NCBI RefSeq assembly: GCF_030160715.1
Contig: NZ_BSOW01000014.1
Location: 1-64,000, forward strand
Direction: 5' to 3'
Length of the DNA stretch: 64,000 nucleotides
DNA from: Bradyrhizobium iriomotense
GTDB lineage: Bacteria > Pseudomonadota > Alphaproteobacteria > Rhizobiales > Xanthobacteraceae
Shown here one piece after another: positions 42,490-52,096 of the stretch. Every line of letters starts with the position of its first letter. The stretch's first letter is position 1. The notes beneath the pieces are model-generated. The model had not been told where the DNA came from and searched no databases. It was given only the letters and a program-made list of their open reading frames with translations. The position numbers and the translations under genes were made by a program.

Positions 42490-42765
42490 ATGCGCATACC
42501 ACTCCTATCCATCATCGCGATCGCCACCCTCCAGGCCGCGACGCCTGCCAGCGCACAGCGTTACGACCCGCGCTATCCTGTGTGCATGCACGTCTACACG
42601 GGAGGCATCCGCGGTGGCGGCGGCAGCGATTGGTTCGACTGCTCGTTCACGTCGCTGGAGCAGTGTCGCGCCTCGGCCTCCGGCCGCGGCTTGACCTGCG
42701 ACCTCAATCCCTACTACGCCTACGACCAGCCGCAGCCGCGACGTCGTCCCAAGCAGCCTTACTAG
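42490..42765 (+). CDS. DUF3551 small secreted protein
   Basis: 91 residues: signal peptide (RIPLLSIIAIATLQAATPASA) then a short Cys-, Gly- and Tyr-rich mature part (YPVCMHVYTGG, DCSFTSLEQCRASASGRG, CDLNPYY). This four-cysteine pattern is that of DUF3551, a family expanded in Bradyrhizobium with no known function. It follows htpG by 144 bp. Confidence 0.88.
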   Translation: MRIPLLSIIAIATLQAATPASAQRYDPRYPVCMHVYTGGIRGGGGSDWFDCSFTSLEQCRASASGRGLTCDLNPYYAYDQPQPRRRPKQPY

Positions 42766-42889
42766 CTCGGAGCGGGCGAAGCCTTCATCGCCGGCCACCA
42801 TTCCGACGCAAGGGGAGCAAGGGGGGGAGGGAACGCAGCGGGATTGCGGCTCGGTCAGCACTTTCAGTCGCTGAGTACTTCTAGCGCCG

Positions 42890-43870
42890 CTACTCCTTCT
42901 TCGCCCCCGACAGCTGTACCACCTTGCGCCAGCGCGCGGTCTCTTCGGTCAGCATGCTGCCGAACTCGCTTGCATTGCCATGCAGCACCGTCGCGCCGAG
43001 CTCAGCGATGCGGCTCCTGATCTCGTTGTCGGAGAGCGCCGCGTCGATCTCGCGGTTCAACAGATCGATGATCTCGCGCGGCGTATCCTGCGGTGCGCCG
43101 ACACCGTAGAAGGACGAGGTCTCGTAACCCGGCAGCGTATCCGCGATCAGCGGCACGTCGGGCAGGACGTCGGAGCGTTCGCGTGTCGTGACACCGAGTG
43201 CGCGCAGCTTGCCGGCCCGCACCAACTCGAAGGACGAGGTGACGTTGTCGAACATGCCGTGCACCTGGCCGGTCATCACGTCGGTCAATCCTGGCGCTGA
43301 TCCGCGATACGGCACGTGGGTGAACTGCACGCGGGCAAGCGCCTTGAACAGCTCGCCGGACAGATGGAGCGAGGTGCCGATGCCGGAGGAGGCGATCGAA
43401 AGCATGCCGGGATTTGCCCTGGCGTAGAGGATGAAATCGGAAACGGTCTGCACCGGCAGGTCGTTGTTGACGAGCAGCACCAGCGGAATACGCGCCACGC
43501 CCGCAACCGGCGCAATGGTCTTGGCGAAATCATAGGGCAGCGCGGGATCGAAGGACGCGTTGATCGCGTTCGCGGTCGAGGTCAGCAGCAGCGTGTAGCC
43601 GTCCGGTGCCGATGCGATCACCGCCTGCGTGCCGATATTGCTGCCGGCGCCGGGCTTGTTCTCGACCACGAAGGTCTGGCCGAGCCGGTCGGACAGGCGC
43701 TGGCAGAGCAGCCGCGACAGCACGTCGGTGGCGCCGCCGGGCGCGTAAGGCACCACCCATTTCACGCTGCGCGAGGGATAGGAGGGATTGCCGAGAGCGA
43801 ATGCGCGAGGAGCCGCGACGCTTGCGGCGGCACAGGCGGCCGCACGGAGGAAGTTGCGCTTGGTGATCAT
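42890..43870 (-). CDS. Bug/TctC-type tripartite tricarboxylate transporter binding protein
   Basis: 326 residues. N-terminus MITKRNFLRAAACAAASVAA resembles a twin-arginine signal with Lys-Arg for Arg-Arg, cleaved near AFA. The mature part starts YPSRSVKWVVPYAPGGATDV, the classic Bug motif, followed by ENKPGAGSNIGTQAV. These periplasmic proteins bind carboxylic acids. No TctA/B membrane genes are adjacent, as often for Bug proteins, so it may serve a distant permease or a sensor. The ATG at 43870 follows GAGGCAAGA. Confidence 0.9.
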   Translation of the reverse strand: MITKRNFLRAAACAAASVAAPRAFALGNPSYPSRSVKWVVPYAPGGATDVLSRLLCQRLSDRLGQTFVVENKPGAGSNIGTQAVIASAPDGYTLLLTSTANAINASFDPALPYDFAKTIAPVAGVARIPLVLLVNNDLPVQTVSDFILYARANPGMLSIASSGIGTSLHLSGELFKALARVQFTHVPYRGSAPGLTDVMTGQVHGMFDNVTSSFELVRAGKLRALGVTTRERSDVLPDVPLIADTLPGYETSSFYGVGAPQDTPREIIDLLNREIDAALSDNEIRSRIAELGATVLHGNASEFGSMLTEETARWRKVVQLSGAKKE

Positions 43871-44131
43871 TATTCTTGCCTCAAATGGAGGAACGCTATC
43901 GATGCGAGTGGTGCGTCCGCTGTCTCTGCAACCCTGTGAGCTTGCGCGCGGTTGAAATCGATATCGCAAGAATCGCCCGCTGCCGCACGCCGTTCCCGTC
44001 GCCTTGGTAAAGGATGACTAGAGTTAATCGCGGACTAACCGTGTTTTACCTTGTCTCTTAACGCCTGGTCAGGGGCTCGCGGTCTATAGCTACCGCGACA
44101 GACGACTGACCAGCCGAAAGACATCAACAAC

Positions 44132-45937
44132 ATGAGCACCGGCGTCATCGAGCAGGCGAAATCGACGCCCGCGCCCTCGGCCTCAAAGATCTGGCTGAAA
44201 GCGATCGAGCTCACCGCGCGCATCGAGACCCTGCCGGGCCGGCTGTTCGCCGATGTCGTCGAGGATTGGGCGAGGCGCCAGCCGGATCGCGCGGCGCTCG
44301 TCACCGACGACGAAACGATCAGCTACGATCAGCTCGCACGACGCATCAACCGCTACGCGCGCTGGGCGCGTTCGGTCGGCCTCGCGAAGGGCGACACCGT
44401 CGGTATGATCATGCCGAATGGTGTCGACTATGTCGCCGCCTGGCTCGGGATTAGCCGTATCGGCGGCGTCGTTGCCCTGATCAACACCAAGCTGGTCGGG
44501 CAATCGCTGGCGCATTGCATCGATGTCGCAAGGCCGTCGCACCTCATCGTCGCGCATGATCTGTCCGAGGCGCTTGCGGACGCTACGCCGCACCTGAATT
44601 CGACGGCAAAGATCTGGGCCCATGGCGATGCGCGCAGCGAGCGCTCGATCGACGTGGCGCTGGCCGCGCTCGACGACGGCCCGCTCTCGCAGGACGAGCA
44701 CGGCGACGTCACCATCAACGACCGCGCGCTGCTGATCTACACCTCCGGCACCACGGGCCTGCCGAAGGCGGCCAGCATCAGCCATCGCCGCATCCTCAAC
44801 TGGGGCTTTTGGTTTGCCGGGCTGACCGGTGCGACGCCGCAGGACCGGCTCTATGATTGCCTGCCGCTGTTCCATTCCGTCGGCGGCATCGTCGCGCCCT
44901 GCAGCATGCTCGCCGCCGGCGGCTCGGTGGCGATCGCGGATAAATTCTCGGCGACGAATTTCTGGCCCGACATCGTCCGCCACGACTGCACCCTGTTCCA
45001 ATATATCGGCGAGCTCTGCCGCTATCTGCTAAAGGCGCCGCCGTCTGAATACGAGAACCGTCACCGCCTGCGGCTCGTCTGCGGCAACGGACTGCGCGGC
45101 GACATCTGGGAGGATTTCCAGGCGCGCTTTGCGCTCCCCCGCATCCTCGAATTCTACGCCGCGACCGAGGGCAATTTCTCGCTGTTCAACGTCGAGGGCC
45201 GGCCGGGCGCGATCGGCCGCATCCCGCCACTGTTGGCGCATCGTTTCCCGGCGGCGATCGTCAAGCTCGACGCTGCCGCCGGCGTGCCCCTGCGCAATGC
45301 CGACGGTCTCTGCGTGGCCTGCGCGCGCGGCGAGGCCGGCGAAGCCATCGGCCGCATCGGCATTGCCGATGAGGGCGGGGGCCGTTTCGAGGGCTATACC
45401 GACGCCGGCGAGACCGAGAAGAAGATCCTTCGCGATGTGTTCGCGAAGGGGGATGCCTGGTTCCGCACCGGCGATCTGATGCAGATCGATGACAAGGGCT
45501 TCTTCCATTTCGTCGACCGCATCGGCGACACGTTTCGCTGGAAGGGCGAGAACGTCGCGACATCGGAGGTCAATGACGCCGTGCGGGATTGCACCGGCGT
45601 GGTCGATGCAACGACTTACGGCGTCGGCATTCCCGGCACCGACGGCCGCGCCGGCATGAGCGCGATCGTGGCCAACGAGGGTTTTGATCTCACCGCGCTC
45701 GCGGGTCATCTCGCCGCACGGCTGCCTCCTTACGCCCGTCCTGTCTTCATCCGCGTATCGAGCGAGCTGGATGCGACCGAAACCTTCAAGCAGAAGAAGA
45801 GCCAGCTCGCGCGCGAGGGGTTTGATCCGGGAGCGATCGCCGATCCGCTGTACATCGCCGATCCGAAATCGGGGGCCTATGTTACGCTCGATCAGGAGGC
45901 GTATGCGCGGATTCTCGATGGTTCGATAAGGCTCTAG
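44132..45937 (+). CDS. Long-chain acyl-CoA synthetase, FATP-like
   Basis: 601-residue adenylate-forming enzyme: YTSGTTGLPKAASISH (A3), FYAATEGNFSLFN (A5), RTGDLMQIDDKGFFHFVDR (A7/A8) and FRWKGENVATSEV. The FYAATEGN sequence, the WKGENV variant and the C-terminus YVTLDQEAYARILDG mark the fatty-acid-transport-protein / very-long-chain branch. It couples uptake or recycling of long acyl chains to CoA thioester formation. It stands 137 bp before the ACP gene and probably shares its pathway. Confidence 0.9.
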   Translation: MSTGVIEQAKSTPAPSASKIWLKAIELTARIETLPGRLFADVVEDWARRQPDRAALVTDDETISYDQLARRINRYARWARSVGLAKGDTVGMIMPNGVDYVAAWLGISRIGGVVALINTKLVGQSLAHCIDVARPSHLIVAHDLSEALADATPHLNSTAKIWAHGDARSERSIDVALAALDDGPLSQDEHGDVTINDRALLIYTSGTTGLPKAASISHRRILNWGFWFAGLTGATPQDRLYDCLPLFHSVGGIVAPCSMLAAGGSVAIADKFSATNFWPDIVRHDCTLFQYIGELCRYLLKAPPSEYENRHRLRLVCGNGLRGDIWEDFQARFALPRILEFYAATEGNFSLFNVEGRPGAIGRIPPLLAHRFPAAIVKLDAAAGVPLRNADGLCVACARGEAGEAIGRIGIADEGGGRFEGYTDAGETEKKILRDVFAKGDAWFRTGDLMQIDDKGFFHFVDRIGDTFRWKGENVATSEVNDAVRDCTGVVDATTYGVGIPGTDGRAGMSAIVANEGFDLTALAGHLAARLPPYARPVFIRVSSELDATETFKQKKSQLAREGFDPGAIADPLYIADPKSGAYVTLDQEAYARILDGSIRL

Positions 45938-46074
45938 AGAAAATCAGGGATAGGTCCAATTTTATCTGAATTGTCCAAGAAGCCATTTACTTCTGTCCGG
46001 TAAACCACGGAGCAACGGGAGGCGGGCACTCCGCCGAAGACGTAAACGACAACAAAAACGAAGCGAGCGCAGCC

Positions 46075-46320
46075 ATGTCGGTAAGGTTAAAGGTCACTGA
46101 AGCGATCAAGCAGATTGCCAAGGAGCAGCACGTCACGTTGCCGGAGCTGACGGACGGTCTGTCGCTGCATGAGACGGGGTTCGATTCGCTCGCCTTTGCG
46201 ATCCTGGTCGCGCGCCTCGAGGACGAGCTCGGCGTCGATCCCTTCACGATTTCCGAGGACGCTGCCTTCCCCGCGACCGTCGGGGATTTCGTGCGGGCCT
46301 ACGAAAATGTCCCCGCGTGA
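46075..46320 (+). CDS. Stand-alone acyl carrier protein
   Basis: 81-residue acidic ACP with the phosphopantetheine site GFDSL (Ser38). It differs from housekeeping AcpP (normally DSLD) and so is probably dedicated to this cluster. The following ligase starts inside its last five codons (overlap 46307-46320), so the two are translationally coupled; the ligase presumably loads this carrier. Confidence 0.92.
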   Translation: MSVRLKVTEAIKQIAKEQHVTLPELTDGLSLHETGFDSLAFAILVARLEDELGVDPFTISEDAAFPATVGDFVRAYENVPA

Positions 46321-47692
46321 GATCTTCGCACTCCGCAACTATCTCGGCGCGGAGCTGAAAGGGCGGACGCTGTCGGATGCGCACCATTCGGTGTCGCTGA
46401 CCGACGTGCTGTCGCAGACGGTGCGGGGCGGCCGTCTCGGCGAGCTGTCCGGCCGGTCGGTGCTGCTGAAACTGTCGGACCAGCTCAAATCGGGCCTTGC
46501 CATGATCGAGCTCGACGGCATCGCCCGTCGCATGCTGCTGTGCCCGCCGGATCTCAATCCTGCGCATCTCGACGCGCTGATTGCGGATGCGGAGATCGAC
46601 GCCGTCGTCACCGACGAGCCGGAATTCTGGAAAGACAGCGCGATCCCGTTCGTCGTGATCGCGCAGCTGCCGCTCACGCCCGCCGCGCCTGCGGAGACCG
46701 AGCGCGCCACGGAATGGTTGATGCTGACCTCGGGCACCTCCGGAGTGCCGAAGATCGCCGCGCATACGCTGGAAGCGCTGACCGGCGCGATCCGCGCCGA
46801 GGCGCCTGCGCGCGGTCCCGCGCCGGTCTGGGCGACCTTCTACGACATCCGCCGTTATGGCGGTCTTCAGATTTTCCTGCGCGGGGTCCTTTCCGGTGGC
46901 TCGATGGTGCTGTCGGACCCGCACGAGGTCCTCGCGGACCATATCGCGCGTCTGAACGCGCGCGGCGTTTCGCACATCTCCGGCACGCCCTCGCATTGGC
47001 GCAAGCTCTTGATGAGCGGCTCGGCCGCGCAATTCGCGCCGCGCTACGTCCGCCTCTCCGGCGAAATCGCCGACCAGGCCGTGCTCGACGGCCTGAAGGC
47101 GGCATTCCCCGATTCCTCGATCGGCCACGCCTATGCCTCGACGGAAGCCGGCGTCGGCTTTGCCGTCAATGACGGGCTCGAAGGTTTTCCCGCCGACTAT
47201 ATCGGCGTCAACGCGAGCGGCGTCGAGATGAAGATCGTCGACGGCTCGCTGCGGATTCGTTCCGAGCGCATCGCGCACGCCTATATCGGCCGCGATGTGA
47301 CAAAGCTCGCCGATGACGACGGCTTCGTCGACACCGGCGACATGATCGAGCTGCGCGGCGACCGCTATCATTTCGTCGGCCGCCGCGGCGGCATCATCAA
47401 TATCGGCGGGTTGAAGGTTCATCCCGAGGAGATCGAGGCGGTCATCAATCGTCATCCGGACGTGCGGATGTCGCGTGCAAAATCGCGCAAGAGCCCGATC
47501 ACCGGCGGCATCGTCGTGACCGACGTGATCCTTGCCGACGGCACCGATCCGGCGCGGGCCAACGAAATCCGCGAGCAGATCCTGGACCAGTGCCGGGCGC
47601 AGCTTGCCTCGCACAAGGTGCCGGCGGTGATCCGCTTCGTCGAAACGCTCGACGTCACCCCGGCCGGAAAGCTGGCGCGCACCGATGCATAA
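46307..47692 (+). CDS. Small AMP-dependent ligase coupled to the ACP
   Basis: 461 residues, shorter than usual acyl-CoA ligases. A3 LMLTSGTSGVPKIAAH, A5 HAYASTEAGVGFA, A7 DTGDMIELRGDRYHFVGR, A8 GGIINIGGLKVHPEEIE, and the A10 lysine in TPAGKLART. The first 100 residues, before the ligase core, are reduced compared with FadD. Start ATG 46307 lies inside the ACP gene; the longer open frame from 46169 is antiparallel in character to the ACP and is rejected. It likely adenylates a carboxylic acid for transfer to the ACP or CoA. It overlaps the next SDR by 8 nt. Confidence 0.88.
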   Translation: MSPREIFALRNYLGAELKGRTLSDAHHSVSLTDVLSQTVRGGRLGELSGRSVLLKLSDQLKSGLAMIELDGIARRMLLCPPDLNPAHLDALIADAEIDAVVTDEPEFWKDSAIPFVVIAQLPLTPAAPAETERATEWLMLTSGTSGVPKIAAHTLEALTGAIRAEAPARGPAPVWATFYDIRRYGGLQIFLRGVLSGGSMVLSDPHEVLADHIARLNARGVSHISGTPSHWRKLLMSGSAAQFAPRYVRLSGEIADQAVLDGLKAAFPDSSIGHAYASTEAGVGFAVNDGLEGFPADYIGVNASGVEMKIVDGSLRIRSERIAHAYIGRDVTKLADDDGFVDTGDMIELRGDRYHFVGRRGGIINIGGLKVHPEEIEAVINRHPDVRMSRAKSRKSPITGGIVVTDVILADGTDPARANEIREQILDQCRAQLASHKVPAVIRFVETLDVTPAGKLARTDA

Positions 47693-48407
47693 CGTCCTCG
47701 TCACCGGCGGAAGCCGCGGCATTGGCCTTGCGATCGCGACGCGACTCGCGGGCGCCGGTTACAACGTGATCGCGGTGGCGCGACGCGAGACCGAGGAGCT
47801 CGCCGCTGCGGTGCGCGCGTCGGAAAAGCGTCTGCATTTCCGCGCCTGCGACCTTGCGGTGATCGACGCGATCCCGGCCTTCGCAAAGCTGGTGCGCGAC
47901 GAGTTCGGTGCGATCTATGGCCTCGTCAACAATGCCGGCCTCGGCACCGAGGGCCTGCTTGCGACCATGCACAATTCCGAGATCGAGGCGCTGGTGCAGC
48001 TCAACGTGCTGTCGCCGATCATCCTCACCAAATATATCGCGCGGCACATGATGGCGGATGGCGCGGGCCGCATCATCAACATCTCCTCGATCATCGCTTC
48101 CACCGGCTATAACGGCCTGTCGGTCTATGGCGCGACGAAGGCGGCCGCGACCGGTTTCACGCGCTCGCTGGCGCGCGAGGTCGGTAAGCTCGGCATCACC
48201 GTGAACGCGATCGCACCAGGCTTCATCGACACCGAATTGACGCACAATCTTTCCGACGAAGGCCGCAAGCGTATCGCCGGGCGTAGCGCGCTGCGCCGCT
48301 TGCCGGACACCGAGGACGTCGCGCGGATGGTCGAATATCTGCTCGGCGAAGGCGGACGCAACGTCACGGGAACGGTGTTCACGATCGATGCTGGAAATAC
48401 CGCTTGA
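47685..48407 (+). CDS. FabG-like SDR reductase
   Basis: 240-residue ketoacyl-reductase-like SDR: TGGSRGIG (7-14), NNAG (82-85), Ser135, Tyr148 and Lys152 (YGATK), and a TVFTIDAGNTA end. In this cluster it probably reduces a 3-oxoacyl group on the dedicated ACP. Overlap with the ligase stop shows one operon. Confidence 0.92.
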   Translation: MHNVLVTGGSRGIGLAIATRLAGAGYNVIAVARRETEELAAAVRASEKRLHFRACDLAVIDAIPAFAKLVRDEFGAIYGLVNNAGLGTEGLLATMHNSEIEALVQLNVLSPIILTKYIARHMMADGAGRIINISSIIASTGYNGLSVYGATKAAATGFTRSLAREVGKLGITVNAIAPGFIDTELTHNLSDEGRKRIAGRSALRRLPDTEDVARMVEYLLGEGGRNVTGTVFTIDAGNTA

Positions 48408-48965
48408 GGGAACAGCTCAAGGAACTTCTGGCGCCACAATTGAGTTGATCGGGCTCAATTTCATTTCAGCGCGTTTGGCTCTAAGATGCCCAGCAATCGG
48501 TTGGGTTACGTCAATCGATCTGCCCTAATCGACAGGGAGCAGTGCATGACGGCTTCGAACCTTCCCCGCGCGTCAGTGCAGTCATCTCAAGCAAGAGAGA
48601 GCATCAACAACTGCAAGCCGATGTCGCATCAGAATTCCGGCGATCACGGCTATGAAATGTATCCGCAGCAATTCGTCCGGCTTGTCGGCTGCCATGACGT
48701 GCAGGCGCCCCCGGCGGCGGAGAGGGAGAAGCTGCACTAAGCGCGCTTGCGCACACGCTCGTTTCAATCGATCAGATCGCGGGACATCCAATTCGCTCCG
48801 CCGTGCCGGCCACGCGCGGAACGCGTTTTGGCGGCGCGCGGGCTCTTGTTGTCTCGGCCTGTTTCGGCCAATTATTGCGGGACCCCTCCGAGGTGAGCCG
48901 CCCGGCGAACCTTTTTCATTCCGTTCCCGTATCTTGATTGCGCGAAACACATTCGGCCTCAGGCG
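48408..48965. other. Intergenic region with one doubtful small frame
   Basis: 558 bases between the SDR and the DUF3095 gene. Besides the weak frame at 48546-48740 nothing is supported; no strong hairpin with T-run was found after the acyl cluster. Confidence 0.4.
48546..48740 (+). CDS. Doubtful small hypothetical protein
   Basis: 64 residues, polar, starting MTASNLPRASVQ, with AGGGAG at acceptable spacing before the ATG. No signal peptide or membrane segment and no recognised family. Kept only because of the ribosome site and the non-shadow composition. Confidence 0.25.
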   Translation: MTASNLPRASVQSSQARESINNCKPMSHQNSGDHGYEMYPQQFVRLVGCHDVQAPPAAEREKLH

Positions 48966-50111
48966 ATGACAGCAGGCGTCTCCTTCTACGGCGGCATCCC
49001 CGTCTTCCGCGGCTTCACCAGCCTGATGGATCCCGCCCTCTATTCGCCGCTGCCGGATGACTGGACCATCGGGGTGGCCGACATCGTCGATTCCACCAAG
49101 GCGATAGCGGCGCAGCGCTACAAGGCGGTCAACATGGCCGGCGCCTCGGTGATCGCAGCCGTCACCAATGCGCTGGAGGGACGGGAATTTCCCTTCGTGT
49201 TTGGCGGCGACGGCGCGAGCTTTGCGGTCGCGCCCGGCGATCTCGATCGCGCCCGCGACGCGCTGGCCGCGACCGCGACCTGGGTCCGGCAGGATCTCGA
49301 TCTGAAAATGCGCGTCGCGCTTGTGCCGGTCAGCGCGATCCGCGCGCAAGGGCTCGATGTGCGCGTCGCGCGCTTCGGGCCGTCGGCCAACCTGTCCTAT
49401 GCGATGTTCTCCGGCGGCGGGCTCGGCTGGGCCGAAGCCGCGATGAAGCGCGGCGAGTTCGCCGTTGGCGAGGCGCCCGACGGCACGCAGCCGGATCTGT
49501 CCGGCCTGTCCTGCCGGTTCGAAGAGATCCCTGCCTCACGCGGGCTCATCCTGTCCGTGCTGGTGGTGCCGGCGCGCGGCGGCGATCCGCAAGCGTTCCG
49601 CAAGGTGATCGAGGACGTCATCCATCTCGTCGAGCGCAGCCCGGATGCGGGCCGTCCCGTGCCGGCGCTGGGCCCGCCGCTGAAATGGCCGCCGCAGGGG
49701 CTCGACTATGAGGCGCGCGCCAGGCGCGGAGGCTCGCTGCTCAAGCGCCGCGTCAGCGTGCTGGCCTATACGCTGTTCGCCTACATGATCGTCCGCTTCG
49801 ACATCAAGGTGGGCGGCTTCGTGCCCAAAACCTATACGCGGCAGGTCGTCGAGAACTCGGACTTCCGCAAATATGACGACGGCCTGCGCATGATCCTCGA
49901 CTGCACGCCGGAGCTCGAGCGCGACCTGAGCGATCGTCTCGCCTCGGCCGCGAAGAGCGGCATCGTGCGCTACGGCCTGCACCGGCAGGATGCGGCAATG
50001 ATGACTTGCTTCACGCCCTCGGCGCTGCGCAGCGACCACGTCCACTTCATCGACGGCGCCCGCGGCGGCTATGCGTCGGCGGCAACGGCGCTGAAGGCCA
50101 CGGCGGCGTGA
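48966..50111 (+). CDS. DUF3095 protein, nucleotide-cyclase-like N-terminal half
   Basis: 381 residues. It fits DUF3095 from memory: FYGGIPVFRGFTSLMDP at the start, then VADIVDSTKAI (residues 37-47) and FVFGGDGASFAV (78-89). A metal-binding Asp on the first strand and a GGDG turn on the second are the arrangement of class III cyclases and GGDEF enzymes, so a cyclase-type fold is inferred. The C-terminal half (YTLFAYMIVRFDIKVGGFVP, HVHFIDGARGGYA) is specific to the family. Activity unproven. It converges on DUF2147 with 4 bp between stops. Confidence 0.85.
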   Translation: MTAGVSFYGGIPVFRGFTSLMDPALYSPLPDDWTIGVADIVDSTKAIAAQRYKAVNMAGASVIAAVTNALEGREFPFVFGGDGASFAVAPGDLDRARDALAATATWVRQDLDLKMRVALVPVSAIRAQGLDVRVARFGPSANLSYAMFSGGGLGWAEAAMKRGEFAVGEAPDGTQPDLSGLSCRFEEIPASRGLILSVLVVPARGGDPQAFRKVIEDVIHLVERSPDAGRPVPALGPPLKWPPQGLDYEARARRGGSLLKRRVSVLAYTLFAYMIVRFDIKVGGFVPKTYTRQVVENSDFRKYDDGLRMILDCTPELERDLSDRLASAAKSGIVRYGLHRQDAAMMTCFTPSALRSDHVHFIDGARGGYASAATALKATAA

Positions 50112-50115
50112 AGGC

Positions 50116-50556
50116 TCAGCGCCCGACCCGCGTCCACGTTTCGCCGCCGCACAGTGCGCCGACGCAGCCTTCGATGCGGAGCGTATCGGTGCCGGTGACC
50201 GAGATGTTGCTCGCATACATGCTGCCGTCATCGGCGTTGTAGATCTGCCCCGACCATTTGTTGGGACCGGTGGCCTGCATGCCGTTGAAGAGCGGCAGGC
50301 CGATCAGCGGGCGCCTGGCGAGCGCGGGATTTGGATTCTTGCTGTCGCTGGCGGGCTGGCCGGTCGCGGTGTCGTAGGGCTCCTTCAGCCAGACGATGAC
50401 GCCGCAGATGCCGCCGCCGCATTTGCTGACCTTGACGCGCGCATCGCCCGCCTGGGTCAGCCAGGTCCCGCTCGCATCCGCGCTCTGCGCGCGCGCTGAG
50501 GGGGCGCCGAACAATGCAGCGAGACAGGTGATGAGAACGGCTAGACTGCGGATCAT
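50116..50556 (-). CDS. DUF2147 secreted protein
   Basis: 146 residues: signal peptide (IRSLAVLITCLAALFGAPSA), then GTWLTQAGDARVKVSKCGGGICGVIVWL (in part), the hallmark of DUF2147, and ends IEGCVGALCGGETWTR. Four cysteines probably form two disulfides in the periplasm. Family members bind small ligands or are of unknown role. The ATG at 50556 begins the signal peptide; the frame opens at 50610. Confidence 0.88.
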   Translation of the reverse strand: MIRSLAVLITCLAALFGAPSARAQSADASGTWLTQAGDARVKVSKCGGGICGVIVWLKEPYDTATGQPASDSKNPNPALARRPLIGLPLFNGMQATGPNKWSGQIYNADDGSMYASNISVTGTDTLRIEGCVGALCGGETWTRVGR

Positions 50557-50636
50557 GGAGAGCCCCGGAAAATGGAGGCGTCTCCATAGCAGCAAATCGC
50601 CATCATGCAACGTGCTGGAGAATCACATTCCTGCGT

Positions 50637-52016
50637 TCATTTGCCCCAGCGCGTAAGAAGCACGGAGCCTGCGGTGGACAGCCCGAACACCGCCATCGCG
50701 CCACTGATCAGGGCGAACAGCGTCCAGGCCGGCGCCTGCGCGAGCGCGAGGCCGCCGACGGCAACGATCAGCAGCCGCCCGGTGGACGCAAGCACCGGAC
50801 CTCCGACGCGCGCGGCACCTTGCGATGAGAAATACAGCGACACGCCGACGCCGAAGAAGACGAAGGCGGGTCCCGCCCAGTGGAAATAGCTGTGCGCTGC
50901 GGCGGTGACGCCGGCATCGCGGGTGAACAGCGAGACCCACAGCGCCGGATCGAGCGCGACGACGAGGCCGATCAGGCCCACGGTGAGGCCTGAGGCTGCG
51001 GCCGCCGTCCAGGCGACACGCCGCGCGCGCTGCAACTGCCCGGCACCGATCGCCATGCCGACCATCGGCACCGAGGCGATGCCGAAGGCGAAGGTGATCG
51101 GGATCAGCAGGAATTCCAGCCGCGAGCCGATGCCGTAGCCGGCGAGCATCTCGGTGCCGAAGCTTGCGAGGATTTTCGTGAAGATCAGGATGGTGAGCAC
51201 GGTTTGCAGCGGCGACAGGCAGGCGACCGCGCCGACCTTGAGGATGTCGAAGAACATGCCGCGCTCGAACCGGAACGCGCTGACATTCAGCGGCAAGCGG
51301 CTGCGGCCAGCGAGCAGGTACCAGACGAAGAAGACTGCCGCGAGCGTGAAGGCGATGAGCTGGCCGGAGGCGACGCCGCGCATGCCGAGTTGCGGCACGC
51401 CGAACAGGCCGAGCCCGAGCGTGCCGCCGACCACGACCTGCACCAGGCTCGCGCCGATCAGCGTCATCGAGGGCAGGCGCATGTCGCCGGTGCCGCGGAT
51501 CACCGAGGCGAGCGTGTTGACCAGCCAGATCGCGATCGCGCCGGAGAACAGCACCTGCGAATAGTTGCAGGCTTCTTCCAGCACGCGGCCGCGGCCGCCG
51601 AGCAGCGTGAAGAAGTCGCGGCCGAAGAGAAGCATCATCACGGTGAAGAACAGCCCGCCGCAAAGGCCGATGATGGCGGCGTGCAGCGCCAGGGTCGCGG
51701 CGCGATCCCGGTCGCCGGCGCCGAGCGCCCGGCTGATCGCGGACGACACGCCGCCGCCCATCGCGCCCGCGCTCATCATCTGCGTCAGCATTGCGAAGGG
51801 AAACACCAGCGCGATCGCGGCCAGCGGAATGGTGCCGAGCCGGCCGATATAGGAGGTCTCGGCGATCGCGACCAGCGTGCTGCCGACCATCGCGATCATG
51901 TTGGGAATCGCCAGCCGCAACAGGGTCGGCAGGATCGGCGCGGTCAGGAGGCTGGCGATGGGGGATGTCACCGGGGCACGCGACGGTGCGGCGTCTATGG
52001 GGGCGTCGATCGTCAT
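50637..52016 (-). CDS. MATE-family efflux transporter
   Basis: 459-residue membrane protein of two six-helix halves. LLRLAIPNMIAMVGSTLVAI opens the N-terminal half, GAMGGGVSSAISRALGAGD follows, and the second half repeats the pattern (VPMVGMAIGAGQLQRARRVA). MATE proteins export cationic drugs or metabolites using Na+ or H+ gradients. Substrate unknown. It ends 80 bp upstream of the DUF2147 start on the same strand. Confidence 0.92.
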   Translation of the reverse strand: MTIDAPIDAAPSRAPVTSPIASLLTAPILPTLLRLAIPNMIAMVGSTLVAIAETSYIGRLGTIPLAAIALVFPFAMLTQMMSAGAMGGGVSSAISRALGAGDRDRAATLALHAAIIGLCGGLFFTVMMLLFGRDFFTLLGGRGRVLEEACNYSQVLFSGAIAIWLVNTLASVIRGTGDMRLPSMTLIGASLVQVVVGGTLGLGLFGVPQLGMRGVASGQLIAFTLAAVFFVWYLLAGRSRLPLNVSAFRFERGMFFDILKVGAVACLSPLQTVLTILIFTKILASFGTEMLAGYGIGSRLEFLLIPITFAFGIASVPMVGMAIGAGQLQRARRVAWTAAAASGLTVGLIGLVVALDPALWVSLFTRDAGVTAAAHSYFHWAGPAFVFFGVGVSLYFSSQGAARVGGPVLASTGRLLIVAVGGLALAQAPAWTLFALISGAMAVFGLSTAGSVLLTRWGK

Positions 52017-52096
52017 GCGTCACCGGACGGAATTAGATGATGATCGACATATTAAAGGCAAGCAGCGCCCGCGCCAGCCCTCCGTTCACGCAGGGC

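Noticed and set aside
40487..42502. 671-codon minus-strand frame opposite htpG
   Set aside because: htpG on the plus strand is unambiguous; the reverse frame shows no domain.
50623..52023. 466-codon frame overlapping the MATE gene on the same strand
   Set aside because: Arg/Asp-rich shifted frame of the transporter; the membrane-protein frame is the coding one.
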